From contig JAFTYV010000005.1 of the NCBI GenBank assembly GCA_017461225.1, forward strand, positions 1-60,605: a stretch of DNA of 60,605 bases. Direction: 5' to 3'. Positions within the stretch are counted from its first letter, which is position 1, and every line of letters begins with the position of its first letter. The position numbers and the translations under genes were made by a program. The notes beneath the pieces are model-generated. The model was not told where the DNA came from, did no database searches, and saw only the letters and a list, made by a program, of their open reading frames with translations. The stretch comes from Candidatus Methanomethylophilaceae archaeon. GTDB lineage: Archaea > Thermoplasmatota > Thermoplasmata > Methanomassiliicoccales > Methanomethylophilaceae. This document shows, one piece after another, positions 9,525 through 17,969 of this stretch.

Positions 9525-10301
9525 TCACCCGAACCTCCCGGTGAGGTACCTCTCGGTCATCTCCTCGGAGGGGTTGTTGAAGAGCTCCTCCGTTTGGCCG
9601 AACTCCACCATCCTGCCCATGTACATGAACCCGGTGTAGTCGCTGATGCGGGACGCCTGCTGCATGTTGTGCGTGACGATGGCGACCGTGTACTCCCTGC
9701 GCAGGTCCAGTGCCAGATCCTCTATCCTGGATGTGGCTATCGGGTCCAGCGCGGAGGTGGGCTCGTCCATGAGGATGACCTCCGGGTTGACCGACAGGGC
9801 CCTCGCGATGCAGAGCCTCTGCTGCTGCCCTCCGGACAGTCCCAACGCGGACTCGCCCAGCCTGTCCCTCACCTCGTCGTACAGGGCGGCCTTGCGGAGA
9901 CAGGACTCCACAATCGCGTCCAGCTCCCTCCTGTCGGTGACCCCGTGTATGCGGGGGCCGTAGGTTATGTTGTCGCGGATCGACATGGGGAACGGGTTCG
10001 GTTTCTGGAAGATCATCCCGATCCTCGTCCTGAGTTCGTTCACATCCACGTCCGGGGACCGGATGTCCCTGCCGTGGAACTCCATGGTCCCCTCGACCCT
10101 GCACCCGTCCACCAGGTCGTTCATCCTGTTCATGCTCCTGAGGAGCGTCGACTTGCCGCATCCGGAGGGGCCTATGAGCGCCGTTATGCTGTTCCGTCTC
10201 ACGGGCATGGAGACATCGAACAGCGCCTGCTTGTCCCCGTACCACAGGTTCACGTTCCTCACGTCCACGACCACGTCGTTGCTTCCACTAGTGTTCTCCA
10301 T
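9525..10301 (-). CDS. pstB: phosphate ABC transporter ATP-binding protein PstB
   Basis: A 258-residue ABC ATPase that powers phosphate import. Seen: Walker [10 protein letters not shown] at 44-52, the Q-loop in [11 protein letters not shown] (characteristic of PstB), the signature [15 protein letters not shown], and Walker [14 protein letters not shown] followed by an H-loop in [10 protein letters not shown] chose the ATG at 10301, because a GGTGAT Shine-Dalgarno site precedes it. The upstream ATG at 10313 would overlap the end of the permease gene and add four residues. It is third in the pst operon. Confidence 0.92.
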   Translation of the reverse strand: MENTSGSNDVVVDVRNVNLWYGDKQALFDVSMPVRRNSITALIGPSGCGKSTLLRSMNRMNDLVDGCRVEGTMEFHGRDIRSPDVDVNELRTRIGMIFQKPNPFPMSIRDNITYGPRIHGVTDRRELDAIVESCLRKAALYDEVRDRLGESALGLSGGQQQRLCIARALSVNPEVILMDEPTSALDPIATSRIEDLALDLRREYTVAIVTHNMQQASRISDYTGFMYMGRMVEFGQTEELFNNPSEEMTERYLTGRFG

Positions 10302-10306
10302 AGGTA

Positions 10307-12298
10307 TCACCATCTGATCTTCTTGTTCGTCCTGTACCTGATAGCCGATGCCACGAGGAACATCGATAGTACGATCAACAGCAGGACGCAGGCCGTGCCG
10401 TACTGCATCTCGGTCGAACCCGGGACCTCGGTCGCCAGGTAGTAAAGGTGGTAGGGGAGGGCCATGACGGGGTCCATGATGCTGTCCGCCATGTGGGTCG
10501 AGAAGGCCACCGCCGCGGTGAACATGATGGGGGCAGTCTCACCGGCAGCCCTTCCGAGGGCCAGGATGGAGCCCGTCATCACACCGCCCATCGCGGCGGG
10601 GAGCACGACCCTGTACGTGGTCTGCCACTTGGTGGCACCCATGGCGCGGGACGCCTCCCTCAGCTCACGGGGCACCGTGCCCAGTGCCTCCTCCGTGGTG
10701 CGGATGACCACCGGCAGGACCATGACCGAGAGGGTGATCCAACCGGCGACCATCGAGTAGCCGAGGTCAGCCGTCACGACCAGGAACGAGAACCCGAACA
10801 GTCCGAAGACGATCGATGGGGTCCCGTTCAGTATGTCTATCGCCTCCCTGATGGTGCGGGTGGCGGTGTTGTCGCCGGAGTACTCCGCCAGGTACACGCC
10901 CGAGGCGATCCCCAGGGGCAGGGCGATTACGACGGTCCCCGCGATGAGCTGCAGGGTCCCGACGATCGCTGGGAATATCCCCCCGGACCTGCCCCCGTCG
11001 GCGACGTCCCCGGTTAGGAACCCCGACGACAATGCGGGCAGCCCGTTGACCAGGATGTGTCCGAGGATGACCACCAGCATGAGGATCACGAGTCCCATGA
11101 CGAGGGCCAGGGACCCGTGGGCGAGGGACTGGACCCTGTTCGAACCGAGTCCGCGTCCCAGTGACGAGTACGCGTTCGCCACCAGCACCAGGACCGATCC
11201 GGCGAAGGCGGACACGACCGGGCCCGTGACCAGGGATCCGAACATCATCACGGCTGTGAACAGGAGGGCCGATCCGACCACCCTGCACACCGTCCCGCGG
11301 TGTTCGGAGAGGGCACGGACCATCCCCATCCCCTCCAGACGGCGGAACAGGGGTCCGGACAGGGCCCCGTGCGTGCGGGGTGCGGTGCATCCCGCCCTCC
11401 TCACGATGGTGCGTGCGACCAGGTTCACCGACAGGACCATGCCCATGAGCACCAGGGCCAGGAGGAAGAGAGACGAGTAGTGGAGGTCGCCGACGACGAT
11501 CTCCGGCATCTCCGAAGCGATCGTCCCCGTGATCGTCGTCACGAGGGAGAATATGTTCCAGAGGGGTTCGGGTATCATGGGGGAGTTGCCGGTGACCATC
11601 ATCACGGCCATCGTCTCCCCTATCGCCCTGCCGACCCCGAGTATCGCAGCTGCGGATATGCCCGACAGCGCCGCCGGGACCACGACCCTCACCGTGGTCT
11701 CCCATCTAGACGCACCCATCGCCAGGGAGGCCTCCCTGTACGACGACGGGACCGCGTGGATCGCATCCTCGGACACGGATATCACCGTTGGGAGGGCCAT
11801 GATGCCCAGGAGGATGGATCCGGCGAGCCAGGAAGACCCGTAGAGCAACTGGTCTGGGAAGGTCTCCCTCAGGAAGGGGACGAGCACCAGCAGTCCGAAG
11901 AACCCGTACACCACGGACGGGATCCCCGCGAACACCTCGCAGACGGGTTTCAGCAGGTTCCTCTGACGGGGCGATGCGACCTCGGAGATGAAGATCGCGC
12001 ACCCTATGCCGAGGGGGAGTGCGATGGCCATGGCACCGGCCGTGACCAGCACCGTGCCGGTGATGACCGGCAGTGCACCGTACACCCCGTCGGCCGGATC
12101 CCATTCGGTCCCGAACACGAACTCCAGAGGTCCGATGTCCACCAGTGCATCAAGTGCGTTCCCGCCGATGAACACCAGTATGAGGAGGATCGCCAGCACG
12201 GCGGTCCCGGCCACGACGGTGAGCAATCCCCCCATGAGGGAGTCCCCGTCGGTACCGGTGCGGGATGCGGATCCGTTCAGACATGCGGGTCTCGTCAT
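10307..12298 (-). CDS. fused phosphate permease PstC-PstA
   Basis: A 663-residue protein containing both permease subunits of the Pst importer, which are normally separate ~300-residue proteins. The N-terminal half is PstC-like, with the coupling loop [15 protein letters not shown] and [16 protein letters not shown]. The C-terminal half is PstA-like, with [15 protein letters not shown] and [13 protein letters not shown]. The halves are joined by a basic linker near residues 290-330. The frame is open throughout, so this is a true fusion and not a missed stop. The start at 12298 is supported by GAGGG eight bases upstream. The gene sits between pstS and pstB with very short spacers. The fused chain would form the whole membrane channel as a single pseudo-dimer. 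Confidence 0.88.
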   Translation of the reverse strand: MTRPACLNGSASRTGTDGDSLMGGLLTVVAGTAVLAILLILVFIGGNALDALVDIGPLEFVFGTEWDPADGVYGALPVITGTVLVTAGAMAIALPLGIGCAIFISEVASPRQRNLLKPVCEVFAGIPSVVYGFFGLLVLVPFLRETFPDQLLYGSSWLAGSILLGIMALPTVISVSEDAIHAVPSSYREASLAMGASRWETTVRVVVPAALSGISAAAILGVGRAIGETMAVMMVTGNSPMIPEPLWNIFSLVTTITGTIASEMPEIVVGDLHYSSLFLLALVLMGMVLSVNLVARTIVRRAGCTAPRTHGALSGPLFRRLEGMGMVRALSEHRGTVCRVVGSALLFTAVMMFGSLVTGPVVSAFAGSVLVLVANAYSSLGRGLGSNRVQSLAHGSLALVMGLVILMLVVILGHILVNGLPALSSGFLTGDVADGGRSGGIFPAIVGTLQLIAGTVVIALPLGIASGVYLAEYSGDNTATRTIREAIDILNGTPSIVFGLFGFSFLVVTADLGYSMVAGWITLSVMVLPVVIRTTEEALGTVPRELREASRAMGATKWQTTYRVVLPAAMGGVMTGSILALGRAAGETAPIMFTAAVAFSTHMADSIMDPVMALPYHLYYLATEVPGSTEMQYGTACVLLLIVLSMFLVASAIRYRTNKKIRW

Positions 12299-12308
12299 AC
12301 CACGGCCC

Positions 12309-13151
12309 TCAGTTCAGTGTGACGAACTCCTCGCCGACTATCGCCTGTCCCTCGGGTCCGAGGATCCAGTCGATGAACGCCGCGACCTCCCCCGTGGCCT
12401 CGCCATCGGTGCAGAGCACGAGGTCCCTCTGGATGGGGTAGCTCCCATCCGAGACCGTCTCGTCGGATGCCGTGACGCCGTCCACTGTGAGCACACAGGT
12501 CCCCTGGGGGAGACCGTCCACCGCACCGATGCTGATGTACCCTATGGCACCGGGCGTGCTGCTGACCTGCGACACGACACCGTTCGTCGAGGACTGCTCG
12601 GGGACGCCCTCCTTGACCTCCCAACCGTCCACGGCACCGGCCATGGCCTTGTCGAAGCACTCCCTCGTTCCGGAGGCGTCGTCCCTTATGACGACGGCTA
12701 TCCTCCTGTCCGGTCCGCCGACGTCCTTCCAGTTCCCGATCTCACCGCTGAATATGCCGGCGAGCTGCTCCATGGTCAGATCTCCGACACCTTCGACGTT
12801 GGCTATGACGGCCACGCCGTCGTACCCTATCCTGACCTCCCTGAGTCCGAGGTCGACCTCGCTCTGTTTGAGGTTCCTCGAGCACATGCCGATGTCGAAG
12901 GTCCCGTTGGCGGTGTTGGAGGCACCGACCCCGGATCCCCCTCCGAGGACCGTGATCTCGACATCACCGTGTGTCTTGTAGTATCCGTCGGCGAGTTCCG
13001 CCATGATCGGCTGGATCGTGGTGGATCCCCCGACCGTTATCCTGGTCCTTCCATCGTCCTCGGAACCGTCCACGAGGAAGATCCCGATACCAGCGACCAG
13101 GAGGACCGCCACAGCCGCAATCGTAATCGTCTTTCCATTCAAGGTAACCAT
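12309..13151 (-). CDS. pstS: phosphate-binding protein PstS
   Basis: A 280-residue extracytoplasmic phosphate-binding protein. Seen: an N-terminal hydrophobic segment (about residues 8-25) with no lipobox cysteine, so it is probably held by an uncleaved membrane anchor. Phosphate-binding motifs are GGSTTIQPIM, GGGSGVGASN, DIGMCSRNL and RDDASGTRECF. It is the first gene of the pst operon. A GTATATACC box at 13179-13187 lies about 31 bases upstream on its strand. The family assignment is firm. Confidence 0.92.
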   Translation of the reverse strand: MVTLNGKTITIAAVAVLLVAGIGIFLVDGSEDDGRTRITVGGSTTIQPIMAELADGYYKTHGDVEITVLGGGSGVGASNTANGTFDIGMCSRNLKQSEVDLGLREVRIGYDGVAVIANVEGVGDLTMEQLAGIFSGEIGNWKDVGGPDRRIAVVIRDDASGTRECFDKAMAGAVDGWEVKEGVPEQSSTNGVVSQVSSTPGAIGYISIGAVDGLPQGTCVLTVDGVTASDETVSDGSYPIQRDLVLCTDGEATGEVAAFIDWILGPEGQAIVGEEFVTLN

Positions 13152-13313
13152 ACCTCGGATGGAGGGAGACCGGTTTTTGGTATATACTTGCCCGAATTAT
13201 AATATATTGATATATATTCGATATATAGTAATATATTCAGATATATACAAATACACATACGGTGATCAACGGTATCGACGGAACACGGGCGTTCGTGGGA
13301 AGGGATATCGGAT
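13152..13313. promoter_or_regulatory. divergent pstS / AbrB-PhoU promoter region with AT-rich repeat block
   Basis: The 162-base divergent spacer contains a ~60-base, nearly pure A/T block at about 13195-13255. It is built of repeated GATATATA-like units (around 13209, 13220 and 13241), striking in a GC-rich genome. One box serves pstS on the minus strand (13179-13187); another near 13241-13248 could serve the regulator gene. A GAAGGGA-type ribosome site precedes the regulator ATG. The arrangement suggests a shared, phosphate-responsive operator, possibly bound by the adjacent AbrB-domain protein. Confidence 0.55.
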
Positions 13314-14297
13314 ATGGAGCAGAGGAAGATACAGGTTACAGGGGGGTCATCGTTCATGGTGACCCTGCCGAAGGAATGGGCGGAGTCCGTGGGACTCAGG
13401 AAGAACGACACGGTCGGACTGGCCCCCCAGTCCGACGGCTCCATGCTGATCGTCCCCGGCGACGTCCGTGCGGGCATATCCTGTTCCTCCGTCACGATAA
13501 CGGTGGACGGGGACACCGACGGCGATTTCCTGTACCGGAGGCTGGTGGGTGCATACATCGCCGGACACGACTCCATAGTGGTCGGATGCCCCGGGGGCAT
13601 ACCCAGTCATCTCGCATCCGTCGCATCGACCTTCACCCAGACCGCCATGGGATTCGAGATAATGGAGGAGAGCGACGACATCATACTGATAAAGGACCTC
13701 ATGGACCCGGACGAGGTCAGGCCCACCAAATCCGTGGAGAGGATGAAGGTGCTCGTGAAGAACATGTACAACGACGTCTTCGACACCGCCGGTGCCGACG
13801 GGGTCGGACAGCAGCCGCTGGCGGACCGCGACCGCGAGATCGACCGCCTGTACTGGCTGGTATCCAGGCAGGTCTCCCTGCACCTGAAGGACCCCTCGAT
13901 GTCGAGGCGCTCCGGCCTCACACCCTCGGCGGTGTCCCGCTGTGCCATCGTGGCGAGGTCCATCGAGAGGATGGGGGATCACGTGGTCCAGCTGGATTCG
14001 AACCTCCGTGCGATCGTGTCGTCCGGGGACACGGGGTTCATCGACAGGCTGCTCCCGCTGAGACCGGAGCTGATGGACCTCGTCCAGGCCTCGGTCCGTG
14101 CATGGGTCACGTCGGACATGGTGGCAGCCGACCGCAGCATCGTCACGGGGAGGGCGCTGGTATCGAGGTTGGACGGACTGCTGTCAGGGGACCCCATCGG
14201 AGGTCTCCCCGCAGGTCTGGCCGTGGGCAACCTGCGCAGGATCGCCGAGTACTCGGTCGACATATGCGAGGCCGCCATCAACTCGGCCATGGACTGA
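13314..14297 (+). CDS. AbrB-domain PhoU-type phosphate regulator
   Basis: A 327-residue protein. The N-terminal ~45 residues form a SpoVT/AbrB swapped-hairpin DNA-binding domain (RKIQVTGGSSFMVTLPKEWA). The rest is a PhoU-like helical region (RMKVLVKNMYNDVF; RSIERMGDHVVQLDSNL; RIAEYSVDICEAAI). This architecture is known from archaea as a phosphate uptake regulator, probably doing the job of a PhoB-type activator or repressor. It is transcribed divergently from pstS, which supports direct control of the pst operon. DNA binding and phosphate sensing are inferred. Confidence 0.85.
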   Translation: MEQRKIQVTGGSSFMVTLPKEWAESVGLRKNDTVGLAPQSDGSMLIVPGDVRAGISCSSVTITVDGDTDGDFLYRRLVGAYIAGHDSIVVGCPGGIPSHLASVASTFTQTAMGFEIMEESDDIILIKDLMDPDEVRPTKSVERMKVLVKNMYNDVFDTAGADGVGQQPLADRDREIDRLYWLVSRQVSLHLKDPSMSRRSGLTPSAVSRCAIVARSIERMGDHVVQLDSNLRAIVSSGDTGFIDRLLPLRPELMDLVQASVRAWVTSDMVAADRSIVTGRALVSRLDGLLSGDPIGGLPAGLAVGNLRRIAEYSVDICEAAINSAMD

Positions 14298-14298
14298 C

Positions 14299-14306
14299 TT
14301 TTATAA
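14299..14306 (+). promoter_or_regulatory. TATA box before ubiX
   Basis: TTTATAAC is centred 26 bases before the ATG at 14328, which selects that start over the ATG at 14316. Confidence 0.5.
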
Positions 14307-14327
14307 CAATAACGGATGGGGATTGCC

Positions 14328-14870
14328 ATGAGGTACGTCGTCGCGATCACGGGTGCGTCCGGGGCCATCTACGGTATAAGGCTGCTCCAGGAGCTGAAGG
14401 GGGAGAGGATCCTCGTCATGTCCGAGACCGCGAGGGCGATCATCCCCGTGGAGACGGACTACACCGTCGAGGAGGTCGAGGCCATGGCCGACCAGGTCTT
14501 CGACGACGGTCAGATGTTCGCATCCATAGCGTCCGGGAGCTTCAGGTACGACGCGATGGTCGTGGTCCCGTGCACGGAGTCCTCCGTGGCGAAGTTCGCC
14601 TGCGGGATCGCCGACACGCTGATATCCCGTGCGGTGTCCGTGTGCATCAAGGAGAACCGCAGACTCGTGCTCGTGGTCAGGGAGACCCCGAAGAGCGCCA
14701 TCATGCTGGAGAACGAGCTCAAGCTCGCACGCCTCGGCGTCACGATACTGGATGCCAACCCCGGTTTCTACCCCAGGCCCCAGACCGTGGACGACATCGT
14801 CGACATCGTCGTCGGCAGGTGCATGGACCAGATCGGTGCGGAGCACGACCTGTACCGCAGATGGGAGTGA
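14328..14870 (+). CDS. ubiX: UbiX-family flavin prenyltransferase
   Basis: A 180-residue flavoprotein of the UbiX/Pad1 family. It makes prenylated FMN, the cofactor of UbiD-type (de)carboxylases. Seen: the N-terminal Rossmann-like motif AITGASGAIYGIRLL, the catalytic-region VVPCTESSVAKFACGIADTLISRA, and RRLVLVVRETPKSAIMLEN. The start at 14328 gives the usual UbiX N-terminus right after the TATA box. The partner UbiD decarboxylase is not in this window. In archaea UbiX/UbiD act in menaquinone-like or mevalonate-pathway decarboxylations; which applies here is unknown. Confidence 0.88.
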   Translation: MRYVVAITGASGAIYGIRLLQELKGERILVMSETARAIIPVETDYTVEEVEAMADQVFDDGQMFASIASGSFRYDAMVVVPCTESSVAKFACGIADTLISRAVSVCIKENRRLVLVVRETPKSAIMLENELKLARLGVTILDANPGFYPRPQTVDDIVDIVVGRCMDQIGAEHDLYRRWE

Positions 14871-14871
14871 A

Positions 14872-14898
14872 CGGGCCCGGGACAACCGCCCGGACCCG
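14872..14898. terminator. hairpin between convergent ubiX and TPR genes
   Basis: A 10-bp stem with one mismatch (CGGGCCCGGG with CCCGGACCCG) and a 7-base loop is followed by GTGTGTTTT on the plus strand. It is placed to end ubiX transcription. Confidence 0.55.
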
Positions 14899-14908
14899 GT
14901 GTGTTTTC

Positions 14909-15742
14909 TCAGGACCTGTCGCAGTAGGACAGGACGTTCAGCGCCGCCCTGTTGCCGGGCGACGTCTCGTTTATGGCACCGGCTATGATGCGTGCCTTGT
15001 CGTACTCGCCCTTCTCGGCGAGGCATATGCCCAGGGTCTCCATCGCACCGATGTGGTGGTTGTCGATCTGGATCGCACGGGTGGCGTATCCGGCCGCCGC
15101 CTTGATGTTGCCGGTGACCCTCATGACGTAGCCGGCCACTGCGTTGGAGTTGGCATCCTTCGATTTGAGACAGGAGCGCACGTACTTCACGGCCTCCTTG
15201 TCACGACCGCCCAGGATGAGGGCCGAGACGTAGCATCTCATGACCTCGTACTCCCCGGGGAGCTCGGCCAGGAGCGTGGACGCGGTCTCGACGGCGGCAC
15301 TGTGCTCGCCGAGTGCGCTCTGCACCTCCGTCAGCATGATCCTGTCCCTGGCGACGGGTGCGGCGATTCCCAGCACGGTCTCGAGTGCGGACTCGTACTC
15401 GTCCATGTCCATGAGGCAGAGTGCGGACATGCGCCTGGTGGAGTCGTTCGTCTCGAGTGTTCCCAGAATGTCCAGTGCCTCCTTGGGGTAGTCGAGTCCC
15501 CTGAGCGCACCTGCGACTTCGATCTTGCGTTCCACATCATCCCCGACGGTCGAGACCACCTTCTTGACGAGTTCCGACATCGTCTCGTGGTCCTCGACGA
15601 CCTTGAGCAGGGACATGCACTTGATGAGGGTGAAGGAATCATCCGTCTCCTCGGCGATCCCCATGACCTTGGGACCGACATCGCCGGTCCTGCCCTCCGC
15701 TATGTCCTTGCGGATGGATGTGAATACCTCCTCTGTATCCAT
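14909..15742 (-). CDS. tetratricopeptide-repeat protein, function unknown
   Basis: A 277-residue soluble helical protein made of degenerate ~34-residue repeats (LDYPKEALDILGTLE, MDEYESALETVLG, GEHSAAVETASTLLAELPG, GNIKAAAGYATRAIQIDN, KGEYDKARIIAGAI). The Gly/Tyr/Ala pattern is typical of TPR scaffolds. There is no enzymatic domain, signal peptide or membrane segment. A GTTTATCAG box on the minus strand near 15765-15773 sits about 27 bases upstream of the ATG. It is convergent with ubiX and divergent from the PARIS-like pair. Likely a protein-interaction scaffold; no partner can be named. Confidence 0.75.
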   Translation of the reverse strand: MDTEEVFTSIRKDIAEGRTGDVGPKVMGIAEETDDSFTLIKCMSLLKVVEDHETMSELVKKVVSTVGDDVERKIEVAGALRGLDYPKEALDILGTLETNDSTRRMSALCLMDMDEYESALETVLGIAAPVARDRIMLTEVQSALGEHSAAVETASTLLAELPGEYEVMRCYVSALILGGRDKEAVKYVRSCLKSKDANSNAVAGYVMRVTGNIKAAAGYATRAIQIDNHHIGAMETLGICLAEKGEYDKARIIAGAINETSPGNRAALNVLSYCDRS

Positions 15743-15807
15743 GCGGACCCGATTGCGGAGGACTCTGATAAACTATTGCGGTCCCTCCGCCGCTCCGGGG
15801 ATTCACG

Positions 15808-15815
15808 CTTTATAG
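15808..15815 (+). promoter_or_regulatory. TATA box of the ATPase/DUF4435 pair
   Basis: CTTTATAG is centred about 29 bases before the ATG at 15841, so the pair probably has its own leaderless promoter. Confidence 0.45.
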
Positions 15816-15840
15816 AATCATCGCGATTACAACAGTGGCC

Positions 15841-16881
15841 ATGAACATCAGATCCCTCTACATCGACCGTCTCTTCAACGAATACAGCTACAACCTCGAG
15901 CTCTGCGACAGGCTCACGTTCCTCCACTCCCCGAACGGGTACGGCAAGAGCACCCTGATGGGTCTCCTCAACAGCGCCCTCAGGGGCGACGTCGGACACA
16001 TCGCCGACGTGCCGTTCCAGAGGATGGACATAGGGTTCGAGGACGACACGGCCATGATCATCGAGAACGACGAGGGCGACCTCCTCGTGCAGATGCAGAA
16101 GAACGAGCTGGAGAGCCCGATGACGCCCGAGGAGATGGCGGAGATACGCAACGTCACCTACATCCCGCCGGAGAGGCTGGTGGTGAGGAGGAAGGACGGT
16201 CACCTCGTGTCGGCCATAGAGGTGTACGGCCACGAGCTCATGGAGAGGATCAGGTACGCGAGGGATCACACCGAGCTCGTCCCCCAGCCCAGGGAGGGTC
16301 GCAGGGAGATGAACGACGGGGAGCTGGAGTTCTGGGCGAAGGACCTGAAGGCCAAGCTGGACTTCATCGGAGATGCCGGCTTCGAACCGGAAATCCCGCC
16401 GGGAATGAGGTTCCCCCCGTCCAGGTACGAGCTCACGACCCGCAGGGAGGAGTACGTCGAGTTGATCCACTCCATCGCGGAGTTCGTGGAGAGGGACTAC
16501 GGCCTCGCGGAGTCGATCGTGGTGTTCAGGGACATAGTCAACGAGATCTTCATCAACAAGACCATCATGGTGTCCGAGAACGGCAAGATGGGGATCCAGA
16601 TGGACAACGGCACCGCGTTGCAGATAACGCGCCTGTCGTCCGGCGAGAGGCAGATCCTGATAATGTTCTACATCCTGCTGTTCCACGCCCAGCCCGGATC
16701 CCTGGTCATACTGGACGAGCCCGAGATATCCCTCCATGTCAGCTGGCAGCAGAGGCTCGGGGACTTCTTCATGGACATCTGCAGGGTCAGGGACCTCCAG
16801 ATGATCGTCGCCACGCATTCGCCCCAGGTGATCCACGACAAGTGGGACCTGGCAAGGGAACTGGTGCCGGAAGATGCGTGA
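15841..16881 (+). CDS. ABC/SMC-type ATPase, AriA-like (PARIS-like system)
   Basis: A 346-residue ATPase of the AAA15/AAA21 (RecF/OLD-like) group. Walker A is PNGYGKST at 31-38, the ABC signature is LSSGERQ at 265-271, and Walker B plus D-loop is LVILDEPEISLHVSWQ at 288-303. An H-loop lies in IVATHSPQVIHD. It overlaps the following DUF4435 gene by 8 bases. An AAA15 ATPase next to a DUF4435 TOPRIM protein is the architecture of the PARIS anti-phage system (AriA-AriB). There the ATPase assembly senses a phage trigger and releases the nuclease. The protein is somewhat short for AriA. The start is the ATG at 15841; a GTG at 15835 is possible. A housekeeping OLD-like role cannot be excluded. Confidence 0.7.
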   Translation: MNIRSLYIDRLFNEYSYNLELCDRLTFLHSPNGYGKSTLMGLLNSALRGDVGHIADVPFQRMDIGFEDDTAMIIENDEGDLLVQMQKNELESPMTPEEMAEIRNVTYIPPERLVVRRKDGHLVSAIEVYGHELMERIRYARDHTELVPQPREGRREMNDGELEFWAKDLKAKLDFIGDAGFEPEIPPGMRFPPSRYELTTRREEYVELIHSIAEFVERDYGLAESIVVFRDIVNEIFINKTIMVSENGKMGIQMDNGTALQITRLSSGERQILIMFYILLFHAQPGSLVILDEPEISLHVSWQQRLGDFFMDICRVRDLQMIVATHSPQVIHDKWDLARELVPEDA

Positions 16882-17740
16882 GTACCTCACACCGGATGAC
16901 ATCTGCAACCAGCTGTCGATGGGGAGGTCCGTCTTCGACGGGGTCTACCTCATGGTGGAGGGTGTGACGGACCAGAGGCTGTTCGAGAAGTTCATAGACA
17001 AGGACGGGGTCCGCATAGCCGTCGGCCACTCCAAGGACAACGTCCGCAACGTGGTCCGCACCATGTCGGAGCGTCGCGGCGACCGCCGCACGATCGGGAT
17101 AGTGGATGCGGACCTGGACCGTCTGCGCCGTAGGCGCGTGTCCCCTCCGCTCTTCCACACGGACTGCAGGGACATGGAGACCATGGCCATCCGCAGCAAC
17201 GCGCTGGACGACGTCCTGGACGAGTACTGCGACGTCGACGCACTGGGGTCGTTCACCGGTTCCGTCGGTCCCGTGAGGGATGCGGTGGTCGGTTCTAGCG
17301 TCCCGATAGGGCTCCTGATGCACGTGTCGCAGAGGGACGGCCTCGGTCTGAGGTTCAAGGACCTGGACTTCAACCGCTTCGTGAACCCCCGCACGCTGTC
17401 GATCGACGTCCACACCATGGTGTCGGACGTCATAGGCAACTCGAACGGCCGTCGCATCGGCCGCAGGGAGCTCCTCCAGAGGCTGGACGACGAGATGGCC
17501 TCGCTGTCCGATCCGTGGGACGCCGCACGCGGTCACGACGCTGTGGACATCCTGCTGATAGGGCTGAAGCGCAACTTCGGATCGTTCAACAGCAGGTCCC
17601 TCACCGAGGGGGAGCTGGGCGGGGCGCTCAGGCTGGCGTTCTCGGACCATTGTTTCATGGGGACGCGCCTCTACGCCGACACATCCGAGTGGTCGGAGCG
17701 CGAGGGGGTCCCGCTCTGGGACCTGGTCAGTCCATCCTGA
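16874..17740 (+). CDS. DUF4435 TOPRIM-like protein, AriB-like (PARIS-like effector)
   Basis: A 288-residue protein with DUF4435/TOPRIM features: E29 in LMVEGVTDQRLFEKF and the metal-binding pair D78/D80 in IGIVDADLD. A further acidic site lies in HTDCRDMETMAI. In PARIS, DUF4435 proteins are the toxic nuclease held inactive by the partner ATPase. The presumed catalytic Glu and Asp residues are all present here, so an active nuclease is plausible. It is translationally coupled to the ATPase (8-base overlap). Its 3' end overlaps the convergent xseB gene by 14 bases. The target is unknown. Confidence 0.7.
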   Translation: MREYLTPDDICNQLSMGRSVFDGVYLMVEGVTDQRLFEKFIDKDGVRIAVGHSKDNVRNVVRTMSERRGDRRTIGIVDADLDRLRRRRVSPPLFHTDCRDMETMAIRSNALDDVLDEYCDVDALGSFTGSVGPVRDAVVGSSVPIGLLMHVSQRDGLGLRFKDLDFNRFVNPRTLSIDVHTMVSDVIGNSNGRRIGRRELLQRLDDEMASLSDPWDAARGHDAVDILLIGLKRNFGSFNSRSLTEGELGGALRLAFSDHCFMGTRLYADTSEWSEREGVPLWDLVSPS

Positions 17741-17969
17741 AGTCCTCGGTCCTCACGGCACCGGCGGACTCCATGATCGTCCTTATCCTGCGCTCGCTCT
17801 CGTCGAGGATGCTCTTGCAGTGGTTCCTGAGGACCACCGCCCTCTCGTAGATCTCCAGGCTCCTGTCCAGCCCTATGCCGCCGTTCTCGAGTTCCCTTAC
17901 CAGGTCCTCAAGCGCCTGCATGCTCTCCTCGAAACCCATCTTCCCGACTTCCTCTGCGTAATCGCTCAT
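17727..17969 (-). CDS. xseB: exodeoxyribonuclease VII small subunit
   Basis: An 80-residue helical protein with the XseB core FEESMQALEDLVRELENGGIGL shortened here to its key parts FEESMQALEDLV and LDRSLEIYERAV. The small subunit binds XseA to form ExoVII, which degrades single-stranded DNA into oligonucleotides. The start overlaps the xseA stop by 4 bases, as usual for the pair. The C-terminal codons overlap the convergent DUF4435 gene. Confidence 0.88.
   Translation of the reverse strand: MSDYAEEVGKMGFEESMQALEDLVRELENGGIGLDRSLEIYERAVVLRNHCKSILDESERRIRTIMESAGAVRTEDFRMD

Noticed and set aside
13262-15844. 860-codon open frame on the plus strand across the PhoU regulator, ubiX and the TPR gene
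   Set aside because: It runs through three clear genes in another frame or strand and has low-complexity Arg/Gly/His-rich translation with no family motifs. It is a by-product of high GC content.
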